Assembly: GCF_001704155.1 (NCBI RefSeq)
Contig: NZ_CP016294.1
Coordinates: 3,407,501 to 3,471,500 of the forward strand
Origin: Stenotrophomonas rhizophila
Lineage (GTDB): Bacteria; Pseudomonadota; Gammaproteobacteria; Xanthomonadales; Xanthomonadaceae
Length of the DNA stretch: 64,000 bases
Direction of reading: 5' to 3'
In this document: piece by piece, positions 40,939 to 47,752 of the stretch
Numbering within the stretch: the stretch's first letter is position 1
How the letters are laid out: each line of letters opens with the position of its first letter
The notes under the pieces: model-generated
What the model saw: the letters and a program-made list of their open reading frames with translations, nothing else
Told to the model about the DNA's origin: nothing
Database searches by the model: none
Position numbers and translations under genes: made by a program

Positions 40939-43523
40939 CGCCCCTCCTGCGCGATCGGCGCTGCATCCTCCAGCAACTGCTGCACACGCGGCTGAAGGGC
41001 GATGCGGGCGGGCAGCGCGTCGCGCGCCAGGGGCGTGCACGCCACCTGCCCTACCAGCAGCACCACGCTGCGCTGCTCGCGCACCTGCAGCGGGCAGTGC
41101 AGCAGGCGACCTGCCTGCAACAGGTACAGGACCGCTTCGCGCTGCGGGAATTCGGCGATGAACCCGCCGTCGGCCCCGAGCCGGGGAACCGCGGCGTTGA
41201 GGATGCGCGCACCGGCCAGCGCGGCACCGGCCCTGTCCACGGCGCTGCCGATATAGGTGAAGGTGGCTTCCACGCCCACCGGCAATGCGATCACCCTGCC
41301 CGGCAACAGGAAGGGCTGCTGGGCAGGGCCGGGATGGGTCACCCGCACGCTGGCGTCGTGTGCGTGCCCGGGCGCATCCTGGACCTCCACCTGATGGCGC
41401 TGATAGCCGCTCAGCGGCAGCAGGCGGCGTTGACCGGAGCGCAGCACCTGGCGGCGGCTGGCCCCGGCTTTCACCTCGGCGGCCGCGCCGTCGAACCCGC
41501 TGGCAGCGGCATGCTCGACGCTGACGGCGACGCCCGCGTCGGCACCGGGCGCGCCGCCCCAGAACAGGCCGCGCGGCGACAGCGCCAGCGCCGATCCATG
41601 GCTGAGGCTGTACCCGGTCTCACTGGCATGCGCCTGCCGGTGGTGCGACAGCACGGCACTGGTCTGGCCAAGCGGCGTGGCGGTGCGCAGCGCCAGCAGC
41701 GCATCGACGTCGGCGGCGTCCTGCACGCTGACCTCGGTGACCACCTCGCGCGCGGTCGCGTCCTGTTCGCGGCGCCAGGACTGCGCGAGCAGCAGGCGCT
41801 GACCGGCATCACCGGACTGCGTGCGCCGTGCTTCGGCACCGATGCGGCGCAGCTGGCTGGCGCCTGCGGCGTGCTGCAACCGCGAGAGCGTGACCGAGAG
41901 CTGCAGGCCCTGGTCGGAGAAACTCCCGGTCTGACGCCAAGCGCCGAGACGGGTGCCGATGCTGACGCTGCGCCACTGCCGGGTAAGACCGTAGGCGGCC
42001 TGCAGGCTGCGGGCGCTGCCACCGGGCCAGCCGCCGGGTACCAGCGTGCGCCTGCGGCTGTGTCCCAGGTAAAGACTGCCGCCGGACAACGGAACGGTCA
42101 GCGATGCGCTGAGGGAATCAGCGCAGTCCACGCGACAACGGCTGCCGCGCAGGCGCTGCCGGTACAGGTTCCAGGAAACGGTGTTGCGCACACTGAGCTG
42201 TTGCTGGCTGCCACGCCTGCCGTCGCTGCCGACCAGGGCGCCGACTTCGGCGTGCAGGTCGTGCCTGCCCAGGCGATGGCGGACTCCGGTACGCAGCTCG
42301 GCGTGGCTGGCCTCGGCAACGCGTGCCACGCCCAGGCTCAGGCCAAGCTGGCGGGCAAGTGGCATGCGCAGGCCGGCCTGCAGGACGCGGTCGCCGGCGT
42401 CCAGGCGGACATCGCGCGCGCGGCTTCGCCCGCCCTGCACAAACCATTGCACGCCCGGTTCGCCCCAGTCCTGGGTGCGGGCAAACGGCAGTGTCTCGGT
42501 CCGCAGCAGGCGCCCGTCTTCGTGGATCCGCAGGGTCACGTCATAGCTGCCCGGTGGAAACCGGCGGGTATCGAGGTCGGTGACGCCAGCGGGCAGGTAG
42601 AACGTCTGCAGCAGTCGCTCGCCGTCGTAGGCATCCACGCGCGCCTGCCGCGACAGCAGCACGGTCAGGGGCGCGGCGCCGATATCGGCGCCGGCATCGA
42701 CGTAGGCCTGGGTGGTACCGGCGCGGACGCCGTCGAAGCGGTCGAGCGGCAACATGCCGAAGCCGAACTGTCCGCCCTGGGTGCTGGCAAGGTTGCGCCG
42801 GTCCATGCGCCCGACCTGCAGGTAGTGGCGCCTGGCCAGGTCATGCCGGTAGTACAGGTCGTCGAACTGGAAGTGCGTACGGGCGCGCTGGCCGGGCCAG
42901 GCGTGGCGCGCGTAGTTCCAGTTGCCGCCGACATGGCCGGCGCGCAGGACGCCCAGCGTGGCGCTGCCATGCGCGTTGAGGGCGTACTGGCTGCCACTGC
43001 CACTGAGCGCGAGCGTCTGCTGGTGCAGCAACGCATTTTCGGCGTGCTCGCTGGGCGCATGCAGCCCGTCGGCACCGGGCGACGCGCGCGGCAGCCAGCG
43101 CAATGCGGGAAACAGCAGCAGCGCGCCGTTGCCTTCGTCAAAGATGGCATGCATGTGGGTCGGATCCTCGGACGGGGGGCGCCAGCCGCAGTCCGGCTGT
43201 GGCTGGCCATGGACGCAGGCCAGGTGGCTGTTGCGCGGCAGCGGCAGGGACAGCGCCGGCAGCAGTGCCTGCTGCGCGGAGGTGGTCACGCCCAGCGCGG
43301 CCAACACCTGCGCGGGCTGTTCCAGCTGGACGTGCTCCAGCGTCACCCAGGCCGGCCAGAGGCCGGCGGAACGGCCGAACGCGCGCACTTCCACGCGCTC
43401 GCGCTGGCCACTGACAAGATCTTCGAAACCGGCCGGCACCGGGCTTGCCTGGACGGCCACGCAGGCCAGCACCAGGACAAGCGCCACCGCCAGCCGGACA
43501 AGGGCGGGAGCAGGAATGCGCAT
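40923..43523 (-). CDS. Outer-membrane fimbrial usher, CS1/TcfC-like
   Basis: 866-residue exported usher that translocates chaperone-subunit complexes. A signal peptide ends CVAVQASPVPAGF. A beta-barrel follows, with the plug region around FYLPAGVTDLDTRRFPPGSY near residue 330, typical of ushers of the alpha/CS1 (TcfC/CfaC) clade. C-terminal periplasmic domains include TFTYIGSAVDRAGAALAGARI. It starts 51 bases after the major subunit gene. Its stop overlaps the start of the tip-protein gene. Confidence 0.88.
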   Translation of the reverse strand: MRIPAPALVRLAVALVLVLACVAVQASPVPAGFEDLVSGQRERVEVRAFGRSAGLWPAWVTLEHVQLEQPAQVLAALGVTTSAQQALLPALSLPLPRNSHLACVHGQPQPDCGWRPPSEDPTHMHAIFDEGNGALLLFPALRWLPRASPGADGLHAPSEHAENALLHQQTLALSGSGSQYALNAHGSATLGVLRAGHVGGNWNYARHAWPGQRARTHFQFDDLYYRHDLARRHYLQVGRMDRRNLASTQGGQFGFGMLPLDRFDGVRAGTTQAYVDAGADIGAAPLTVLLSRQARVDAYDGERLLQTFYLPAGVTDLDTRRFPPGSYDVTLRIHEDGRLLRTETLPFARTQDWGEPGVQWFVQGGRSRARDVRLDAGDRVLQAGLRMPLARQLGLSLGVARVAEASHAELRTGVRHRLGRHDLHAEVGALVGSDGRRGSQQQLSVRNTVSWNLYRQRLRGSRCRVDCADSLSASLTVPLSGGSLYLGHSRRRTLVPGGWPGGSARSLQAAYGLTRQWRSVSIGTRLGAWRQTGSFSDQGLQLSVTLSRLQHAAGASQLRRIGAEARRTQSGDAGQRLLLAQSWRREQDATAREVVTEVSVQDAADVDALLALRTATPLGQTSAVLSHHRQAHASETGYSLSHGSALALSPRGLFWGGAPGADAGVAVSVEHAAASGFDGAAAEVKAGASRRQVLRSGQRRLLPLSGYQRHQVEVQDAPGHAHDASVRVTHPGPAQQPFLLPGRVIALPVGVEATFTYIGSAVDRAGAALAGARILNAAVPRLGADGGFIAEFPQREAVLYLLQAGRLLHCPLQVREQRSVVLLVGQVACTPLARDALPARIALQPRVQQLLEDAAPIAQEGRWSGP

Positions 43524-43574
43524 GGCAGGGGCGCAGGAACGCCGGCCCCGCAGGGCCGGCGTCCGCGCAATGGC

Positions 43575-44087
43575 TTAGAGGCTGCTTGCCTTCTGCACCA
43601 GGACCAGGCTGACCGGGCCGTCGTAGAGGCCGGCGGCGGTGATGGGACCGGGCGCGGCCTGGGCCACGGTCAGCGGCATTTCGATGGAGGCACCGGGAAT
43701 GGCGCCCTGGAACAGCTGGTCGGCGGTGAACGCGATCGGGGCCAGGCCAAGCTCGCGGCCGTTCAAGGTAACCGAGAGCGGGATGTCGACCGCACCGGCA
43801 GCGGTCACCTTGGGCATCAGCACGGCCGGCTCGGCCAGGCGGACATCGACATCCAGGCTGGTGTCGTTGGAGAACACGCGCACGCGTTCGCTCCAGCTGC
43901 TCAGTCCCTGCCCGGCGCGGTACGGCATCTCGACGTCAGCGGGAAGCGCGCTGCCATCAGCCCGGAGCAGCGACAGGGTCGGGTCGACGTTCGCCCAGAC
44001 GGTGATGTGCGCCTCAACGGCGTGGGCGGACAGTGCGGCGGTAAAGATCGCCAGGCCCAACGCGGCCTGCTTCAGGGTGCGGTACAT
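43575..44087 (-). CDS. CS1-type fimbrial major subunit
   Basis: 170-residue exported pilin. The signal peptide runs to SAHAVEAHITV. The mature part resembles CS1/CFA-I and CblA-type pilins: EAHITVWANVDPTLSLLRADG at its start, then GRELGLAPIAF and GLYDGPVSLVLVQK near the end. There are no cysteines, which separates it from type 1/P pilins and fits donor-strand alpha fimbriae. The ATG at 44087 is preceded by GGGAGAG; an in-frame ATG at 44102 lies in the ribosome-binding site and was rejected. It is the first gene of the five-gene operon. Confidence 0.88.
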   Translation of the reverse strand: MYRTLKQAALGLAIFTAALSAHAVEAHITVWANVDPTLSLLRADGSALPADVEMPYRAGQGLSSWSERVRVFSNDTSLDVDVRLAEPAVLMPKVTAAGAVDIPLSVTLNGRELGLAPIAFTADQLFQGAIPGASIEMPLTVAQAAPGPITAAGLYDGPVSLVLVQKASSL

Positions 44088-44106
44088 GTGGTTCTCTCCC
44101 ATGATT

Positions 44107-44128
44107 GAAAAACGCCTCGCTCGAGGCG
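44107..44128 (-). terminator. Terminator-like hairpin in the leader of the fimbrial operon
   Basis: A perfect 7-base stem (44113-44119 and 44122-44128, loop of two bases) is followed on the minus strand by TTTTTC. It ends 20 bases before the pilin start codon, so any promoter upstream is read through it. This is an attenuator-like arrangement. Confidence 0.55.
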
Positions 44129-44370
44129 ATCACCCACGCTGCGCTGTGCAGTGTCGGCGACACGATCACGTTAGTTCTGTGCGCGACGTCTCCCCACGCA
44201 ACCATTCTTAAACCCGCCACGCACGCGCACGTTCTGCGACAGCGCGCGCGAACCGGAAGCAACGCAAGCATTCCGACGCGTGCGCGTGCGCATGTTGCGG
44301 ATTGCTGCTTTATGCTCGCCGCCGCACGGCGTGGTGTTGCCGGAGGCTGAAAGCGAAAGGCGCAAAGCTG

Positions 44371-44411
44371 AAGCCAGAGCCAGAGCCAGAGCCAGAGCCA
44401 AAGCCAAAGCC
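44371..44411. repeat. Hexanucleotide tandem repeat upstream of the fimbrial operon
   Basis: AGAGCC is repeated four times (44376-44399), then AAAGCC twice (44400-44411), preceded by a partial AAGCC. It lies 284 bases before the pilin start codon. Copy number could vary by slippage. It is not in a coding frame I can support. Confidence 0.85.
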
Positions 44412-44439
44412 GTCGTTTGCACGATGCTGCGTGCAGGGC

Positions 44440-44570
44440 CGGCGGGTACGGGGGTACGGGGGGCGCCGTAAACCCATCCTTGGGGGCTCTTACGAAACAT
44501 CCATGTTTCGTAAAGCCCCCGTACCCCCGTACCCGCCGACCCTCCGACGAACTGTCGGTGGCCAGGGAAA
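44440..44570 (-). repeat. Composite inverted repeat, copy B
   Basis: Outer arms of 23 bases (44440-44462 and 44516-44538) are perfect reverse complements. The perfect inner hairpin around CATCCATG spans 44490-44513 with 11-base arms. The second hairpin (44473-44486) carries one substitution in the core. Relative to copy A it lies in the opposite orientation. The tail block shared with copies A and C is at 44554-44570. Confidence 0.85.
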
Positions 44571-44587
44571 TGCACAGGCGACAGCAA

Positions 44588-44615
44588 TAAAAAAACGCCC
44601 CCTTGCGGAGGCGTC
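44588..44615 (-). terminator. Intrinsic terminator of gltA
   Basis: 8-base arms with one mismatch (44595-44602 and 44607-44614) and a TTGC loop are followed on the minus strand by a run of seven T (44589-44595 as A). It lies 24 bases past the gltA stop. Confidence 0.85.
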
Positions 44616-44638
44616 TTTTCATGCACTACGGGAGCTGA

Positions 44639-45916
44639 TCAGCCCTGGTAGTCACGCACGTCGCTACCGGTGTAGACCTGGCGCGGGCGGCCGATCTTCA
44701 TTTCCGGGTCAACCTGCTGTTCGAGCCAGTGCGCGACCCAGCCGGAGGTGCGGCCCAGGGCGAACATGACGGTGAACATTTCGGTCGGGATCTGCAGCGC
44801 CTTGTAGATGATGCCGCTGTAGAAATCGACGTTCGGGTACAGCTTGCGGGCGACGAAGTAGTCGTCCTGCAGCGCGGCCTGTTCCAGCTTCACGGCAACG
44901 TCCAGCAGCGGATCCTGCACGCCCAGCTGCTTGAGCACCTTGCCGGTCATCTCGCCGATGACCTTCGCGCGCGGGTCGAAGTTCTTGTACACGCGGTGGC
45001 CGAAGCCCATCAGGCGGAAGCCCGAGGTCTTGTCCTTGGCCTTGAGCACGGCCGATTCAACGTTGTCCGCCGAACCGATTTCTTCCAGCATCTTCAACAC
45101 GGCTTCGTTGGCACCGCCGTGGGCCGGACCCCACAGCGCGGTGACGCCAGCGGCGACCGACGCATACGGGTTGGCACCGGTCGAACCGACCAGGCGCACC
45201 GTCGAGGTGGAGGCGTTCTGCTCGTGGTCGGCATGCAGGATGAAGAGCAGGTCCAGCGCCTTGACCACGTCCGGGTTCAGCTCGTACTGGCCATCGGCCG
45301 ACTCGAAGGTCTGCTTCAGGAAGCGGCTGACGTAATCCAGCGAGGTGTCCGGCGTGTTGGCCGGCAGGCCCTTGCCGTGGCGGTAGATCAGCGCCGACAG
45401 GGTTGGCACCTTGGCGATCAGGCGGACGGCGGACTGGCGGCGCTGCTCGGCGTCGGACAGGTCCAGCGAGGCGTGGTACTTCGCCGACAGCTGCGCGATG
45501 GCAGCGGTCAGGATGGCCATCGGGTGGGCATCCTTGTCGAAGCTGGCGATCAGGGCATTGATCGAGGCATCGACGTTGGCTTCGGCAGCCAGCTCATCGG
45601 TGAAGGCCTTCAGCTGCTCGGCGCTCGGACGCTCGCCGTTGATCAGCAGGTAAGCCACTTCGACGTAGCTGGACTTTTCCGACAGCTGCTCGATGGGGTA
45701 GCCGCGATACAGCAGCACGCCCTTGTCACCGTCGATGTAGGTGATGGCGGACTTGCAGCTGGCGGTGGCGGTGAAGCCGGAGTCGTAGGTGAAGAGACCG
45801 GTTTCCTTGGTCAGCTTCGAAATATCGACGCAATCGTTGCCGAGCGTGGGTTTGATGACAGGCAGAACAACCGACTTGTCGCCGGCATTCAGCGTGACCT
45901 GATCAAGATCGGACAC
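44639..45916 (-). CDS. gltA: Citrate synthase
   Basis: 425-residue cytosolic enzyme joining acetyl-CoA and oxaloacetate to citrate, the entry step of the TCA cycle. The length fits the type II, NADH-sensitive hexameric enzymes. Catalytic residues are in LHADHEQNAST (near residue 230), ALWGPAHGGANE (near 266) and GFGHRVYKNFDPRA (near 305). The start is GTG at 45914-45916, preceded by AGGAGCGC. A monocistronic gene with its own promoter region and terminator. Confidence 0.97.
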   Translation of the reverse strand: MSDLDQVTLNAGDKSVVLPVIKPTLGNDCVDISKLTKETGLFTYDSGFTATASCKSAITYIDGDKGVLLYRGYPIEQLSEKSSYVEVAYLLINGERPSAEQLKAFTDELAAEANVDASINALIASFDKDAHPMAILTAAIAQLSAKYHASLDLSDAEQRRQSAVRLIAKVPTLSALIYRHGKGLPANTPDTSLDYVSRFLKQTFESADGQYELNPDVVKALDLLFILHADHEQNASTSTVRLVGSTGANPYASVAAGVTALWGPAHGGANEAVLKMLEEIGSADNVESAVLKAKDKTSGFRLMGFGHRVYKNFDPRAKVIGEMTGKVLKQLGVQDPLLDVAVKLEQAALQDDYFVARKLYPNVDFYSGIIYKALQIPTEMFTVMFALGRTSGWVAHWLEQQVDPEMKIGRPRQVYTGSDVRDYQG

Positions 45917-46183
45917 TGTGTGCGCTCCTCAAGGGGAAGGCGCCCACCCAAGCGCGTGGGGCAGGCACGTGAAAGTAAGTCCACAGCCTGTGCTGTGGAT
46001 CACGTCATTATCGCACAGCAACATTTGCCACGCCCTAGGACGGAAGTCGTAGACGCACACCCCGCTCGCCCTTGCCGCACAAGCACCGGCAAGCGCCAGG
46101 CGGGCTGGAATGGACACTGCGTTCCGCGCGGCGGGGGAATTTATGAACCGTCGTTCATCCGCCAGCAGGCTTTCCTCCAGGCA
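45917..46183 (-). promoter_or_regulatory. gltA promoter and leader; remainder featureless
   Basis: On the minus strand an extended -10 element TGCGATAAT lies at 46007-46015, with no good -35. A 7-base perfect hairpin (45981-45987 and 45992-45998, loop CTGT) follows in the predicted 5' leader, about 65 bases before the GTG. From about 46020 to 46183 I see no gene or clear signal. Confidence 0.45.
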
Positions 46184-46217
46184 TAAAAAAACAACGGCCG
46201 CCGAGGCGACCGTTGTT
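46184..46217 (-). terminator. Intrinsic terminator of rpmE2
   Basis: A long stem with outer arms at 46190-46197 and 46210-46217 and partly paired inner bases is followed on the minus strand by a run of seven T (46184-46190 as A). It lies 23 bases after the rpmE2 stop. Confidence 0.85.
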
Positions 46218-46240
46218 TGCGTGCAGCAGCTTCGAAACGC

Positions 46241-46507
46241 TTATTCGGCAGCAGCAGCCGGAGCCGGCTTGCCAAAACGCTTCTGGAACTTGTCGATACG
46301 GCCGCTGGTGTCGATCACCTTGTGCTTGCCCGTGTAGAACGGGTGCGAAGCAGAGGAGATTTCGATCTTGACGAGCGGGTACTCGTTGCCGTCTTCCCAC
46401 TTCACGGTTTCTTTCGTCGCCATGGTGGAACGGGTCAGGATCTTGAAATCGGAGGTAACGTCCTGAAACACGACGTCACGGTAGTTCGGATGGATATCGT
46501 CCTTCAT
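46241..46507 (-). CDS. rpmE2: Ribosomal protein L31, type B (zinc-free)
   Basis: 88-residue protein of the large ribosomal subunit, in the 50S-30S bridge. The start [16 protein letters not shown] and the length mark the type B form. There is no cysteine, so the CxxC zinc-binding pairs of type A are absent. The C-terminus ends in an Ala-rich tail. The ATG at 46507 follows a short leader with a good sigma-70 promoter. Confidence 0.95.
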   Translation of the reverse strand: MKDDIHPNYRDVVFQDVTSDFKILTRSTMATKETVKWEDGNEYPLVKIEISSASHPFYTGKHKVIDTSGRIDKFQKRFGKPAPAAAAE

Positions 46508-46550
46508 GGGGCACACACCGTAAATAAGGTCAGGGAAACGCAAGAGCGGC

Positions 46551-46579
46551 ATTATAGCCGGGGCCGCTCCCTAGGGCAA
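46551..46579 (-). promoter_or_regulatory. Sigma-70 promoter of rpmE2
   Basis: On the minus strand TTGCCC (46574-46579) and TATAAT (46551-46556) are separated by exactly 17 bases. The transcript would start near 46544, giving a leader of about 37 bases. No Zur-type palindrome is seen across it. Confidence 0.65.
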
Positions 46580-46620
46580 CCCATGGCCACGTTCCGCGTG
46601 AAGATACCGCCACTGCGGCG

Positions 46621-47559
46621 TCAGGCGACGCCGAGCGCACTCCGGACCTGGGCTTCAAAGCGCCCCTGGTCGTAGGCCATCAGCAGCTCGGTGTTGTCCG
46701 GCTGCCCCGTCTGGCGGTTCCAGTCGACAATGGTAGCACCCCGGCTGAAGGTGCCGGCCAGTTCGATGTTCAGCGGGCGCGATTCAACCCGCAGCGCGCC
46801 TTCCGGCTGCAGCGCCCAGGCCATGGCCAGGGCGTCGGCGGCGAACCAGCGCTCGCCGCGGCTGTCTTCGGACCACAGGCGGGTCTGGCGCGAGATCAGC
46901 TCGTAGAAGCGTGCCTTGTCGCTGTCGAAGGCCAGCCACTGCTCGACATCCTTGTGCAGCAGGCCGTGGGCGACGGTGGCTTCCCAGTCGGCCACTTCGA
47001 TGTGCGGGAAACCGGTGAACACCACGTGCGCCGCTTCGGGATCGAAGGCGATGTTGAACTCGGCCGCCGGAGTGATGTTGCCGTGGCAGGTGACCGCCCC
47101 GCCCATGACCAGGAAGCGCTTCACGCGCTGCGGCAGGGTCGGGTCGAGCTTGAGCGCCAGGGCCAGGTTGGTCAGCGGGCCGAGGGCGACCAGGAACAGC
47201 TCGCCGGCGTACTCATGCGACAGGCGCAGGATGGCCAGCGCGGCGTGTTCGGCTTCGGCCTGGCGCTGGGCGGCCGGCAGGTTGACGTCGCCGAAGCCGT
47301 CGGCGCCATGAACGTGGGCCGCATCCACCGACGGGTGCACCAGCGGTTCGGGGGTACCGGCGAACACCGGCACGTCTTCACGCCCGGCCACTTCACACAG
47401 TTTCAGCGCATTGCGGACCGTGTGGTCCAGGCCGACATTGCCGGCGGCAATGGTGAGGCCGACCACGTCATGGCGTTCGTCGGCAAAGGCCATCAACAGG
47501 GCCAGGGCGTCATCGACACCCGGATCGGTGTCGATCAACAGCGGAATCTTCTTGGTCAT
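46621..47559 (-). CDS. Nucleoside hydrolase
   Basis: 312-residue calcium-dependent N-ribohydrolase that splits nucleosides into base and ribose in salvage. The signature DTDPGVDDA near residue 10 supplies the calcium-binding aspartates, with GPLTNLALAL near 128, VMGGAV near 150 and the C-terminal FAADALAMA near 240. The closest known group is the inosine-uridine-preferring hydrolases; substrate preference is not clear from sequence. The start at 47559 follows a conserved N-terminus. Two SMAG elements separate it from recG. Confidence 0.92.
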   Translation of the reverse strand: MTKKIPLLIDTDPGVDDALALLMAFADERHDVVGLTIAAGNVGLDHTVRNALKLCEVAGREDVPVFAGTPEPLVHPSVDAAHVHGADGFGDVNLPAAQRQAEAEHAALAILRLSHEYAGELFLVALGPLTNLALALKLDPTLPQRVKRFLVMGGAVTCHGNITPAAEFNIAFDPEAAHVVFTGFPHIEVADWEATVAHGLLHKDVEQWLAFDSDKARFYELISRQTRLWSEDSRGERWFAADALAMAWALQPEGALRVESRPLNIELAGTFSRGATIVDWNRQTGQPDNTELLMAYDQGRFEAQVRSALGVA

Positions 47560-47635
47560 GCGTGCCGTCTTGGTAAGCGGCAAGGGACTTTCGCACCCCG
47601 GGATGACAAATACAAGGCGCGGGTCGGGGCCACTT

Positions 47636-47659
47636 GGGCCGGCCAACGGCCGGCGCTAC
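47636..47659 (-). repeat. SMAG/REP element
   Basis: 24-base element, GTAG at the right end when read on the minus strand followed by a GCCGGCC-GTT-GGCCGGC hairpin. It is identical to the elements at 47717-47740 and 56411-56434. Confidence 0.85.
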
Positions 47660-47716
47660 GAATTGTTACGGGCCCATTGGGATCTGGATCAATCGACCGT
47701 CGGGATCATTCGATCG

Positions 47717-47740
47717 GTAGCGCCGGCCGTTGGCCGGCCC
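47717..47740 (+). repeat. SMAG/REP element, inverted partner
   Basis: The exact reverse complement of 47636-47659, 57 bases away, so the two GTAG heads face each other. This paired layout is common for REP elements. It lies between the recG stop and the nucleoside hydrolase start. Confidence 0.85.
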
Positions 47741-47752
47741 AGACCATGCCGA

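Larger units (their letters stand above)
44088..44638. other. Non-coding region between gltA and the fimbrial operon
   Basis: 551 bases holding, from the pilin side, the terminator-like leader hairpin, about 240 bases of probable promoter and leader DNA, the hexanucleotide repeat, composite repeat copy B and the gltA terminator. Short frames across it translate the repeats (Glu-Pro or Leu-Trp runs) and are not genes. No clear sigma-70 promoter was found. Confidence 0.6.

Noticed and set aside
44371..44411. CRISPR array
   Set aside because: The tandem repeat has 6-base units without spacers; nothing else in the window resembles a CRISPR array.
44440..44462. G-quadruplex in the G-rich arm of copy B
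   Set aside because: Only three long G runs with short loops are present, and perfect pairing with the other arm explains the composition better.
44280..44471. Glu-Pro or Leu-Trp repeat peptides from the hexanucleotide tract
   Set aside because: The frames lack ribosome-binding sites and arise from the tandem repeat.
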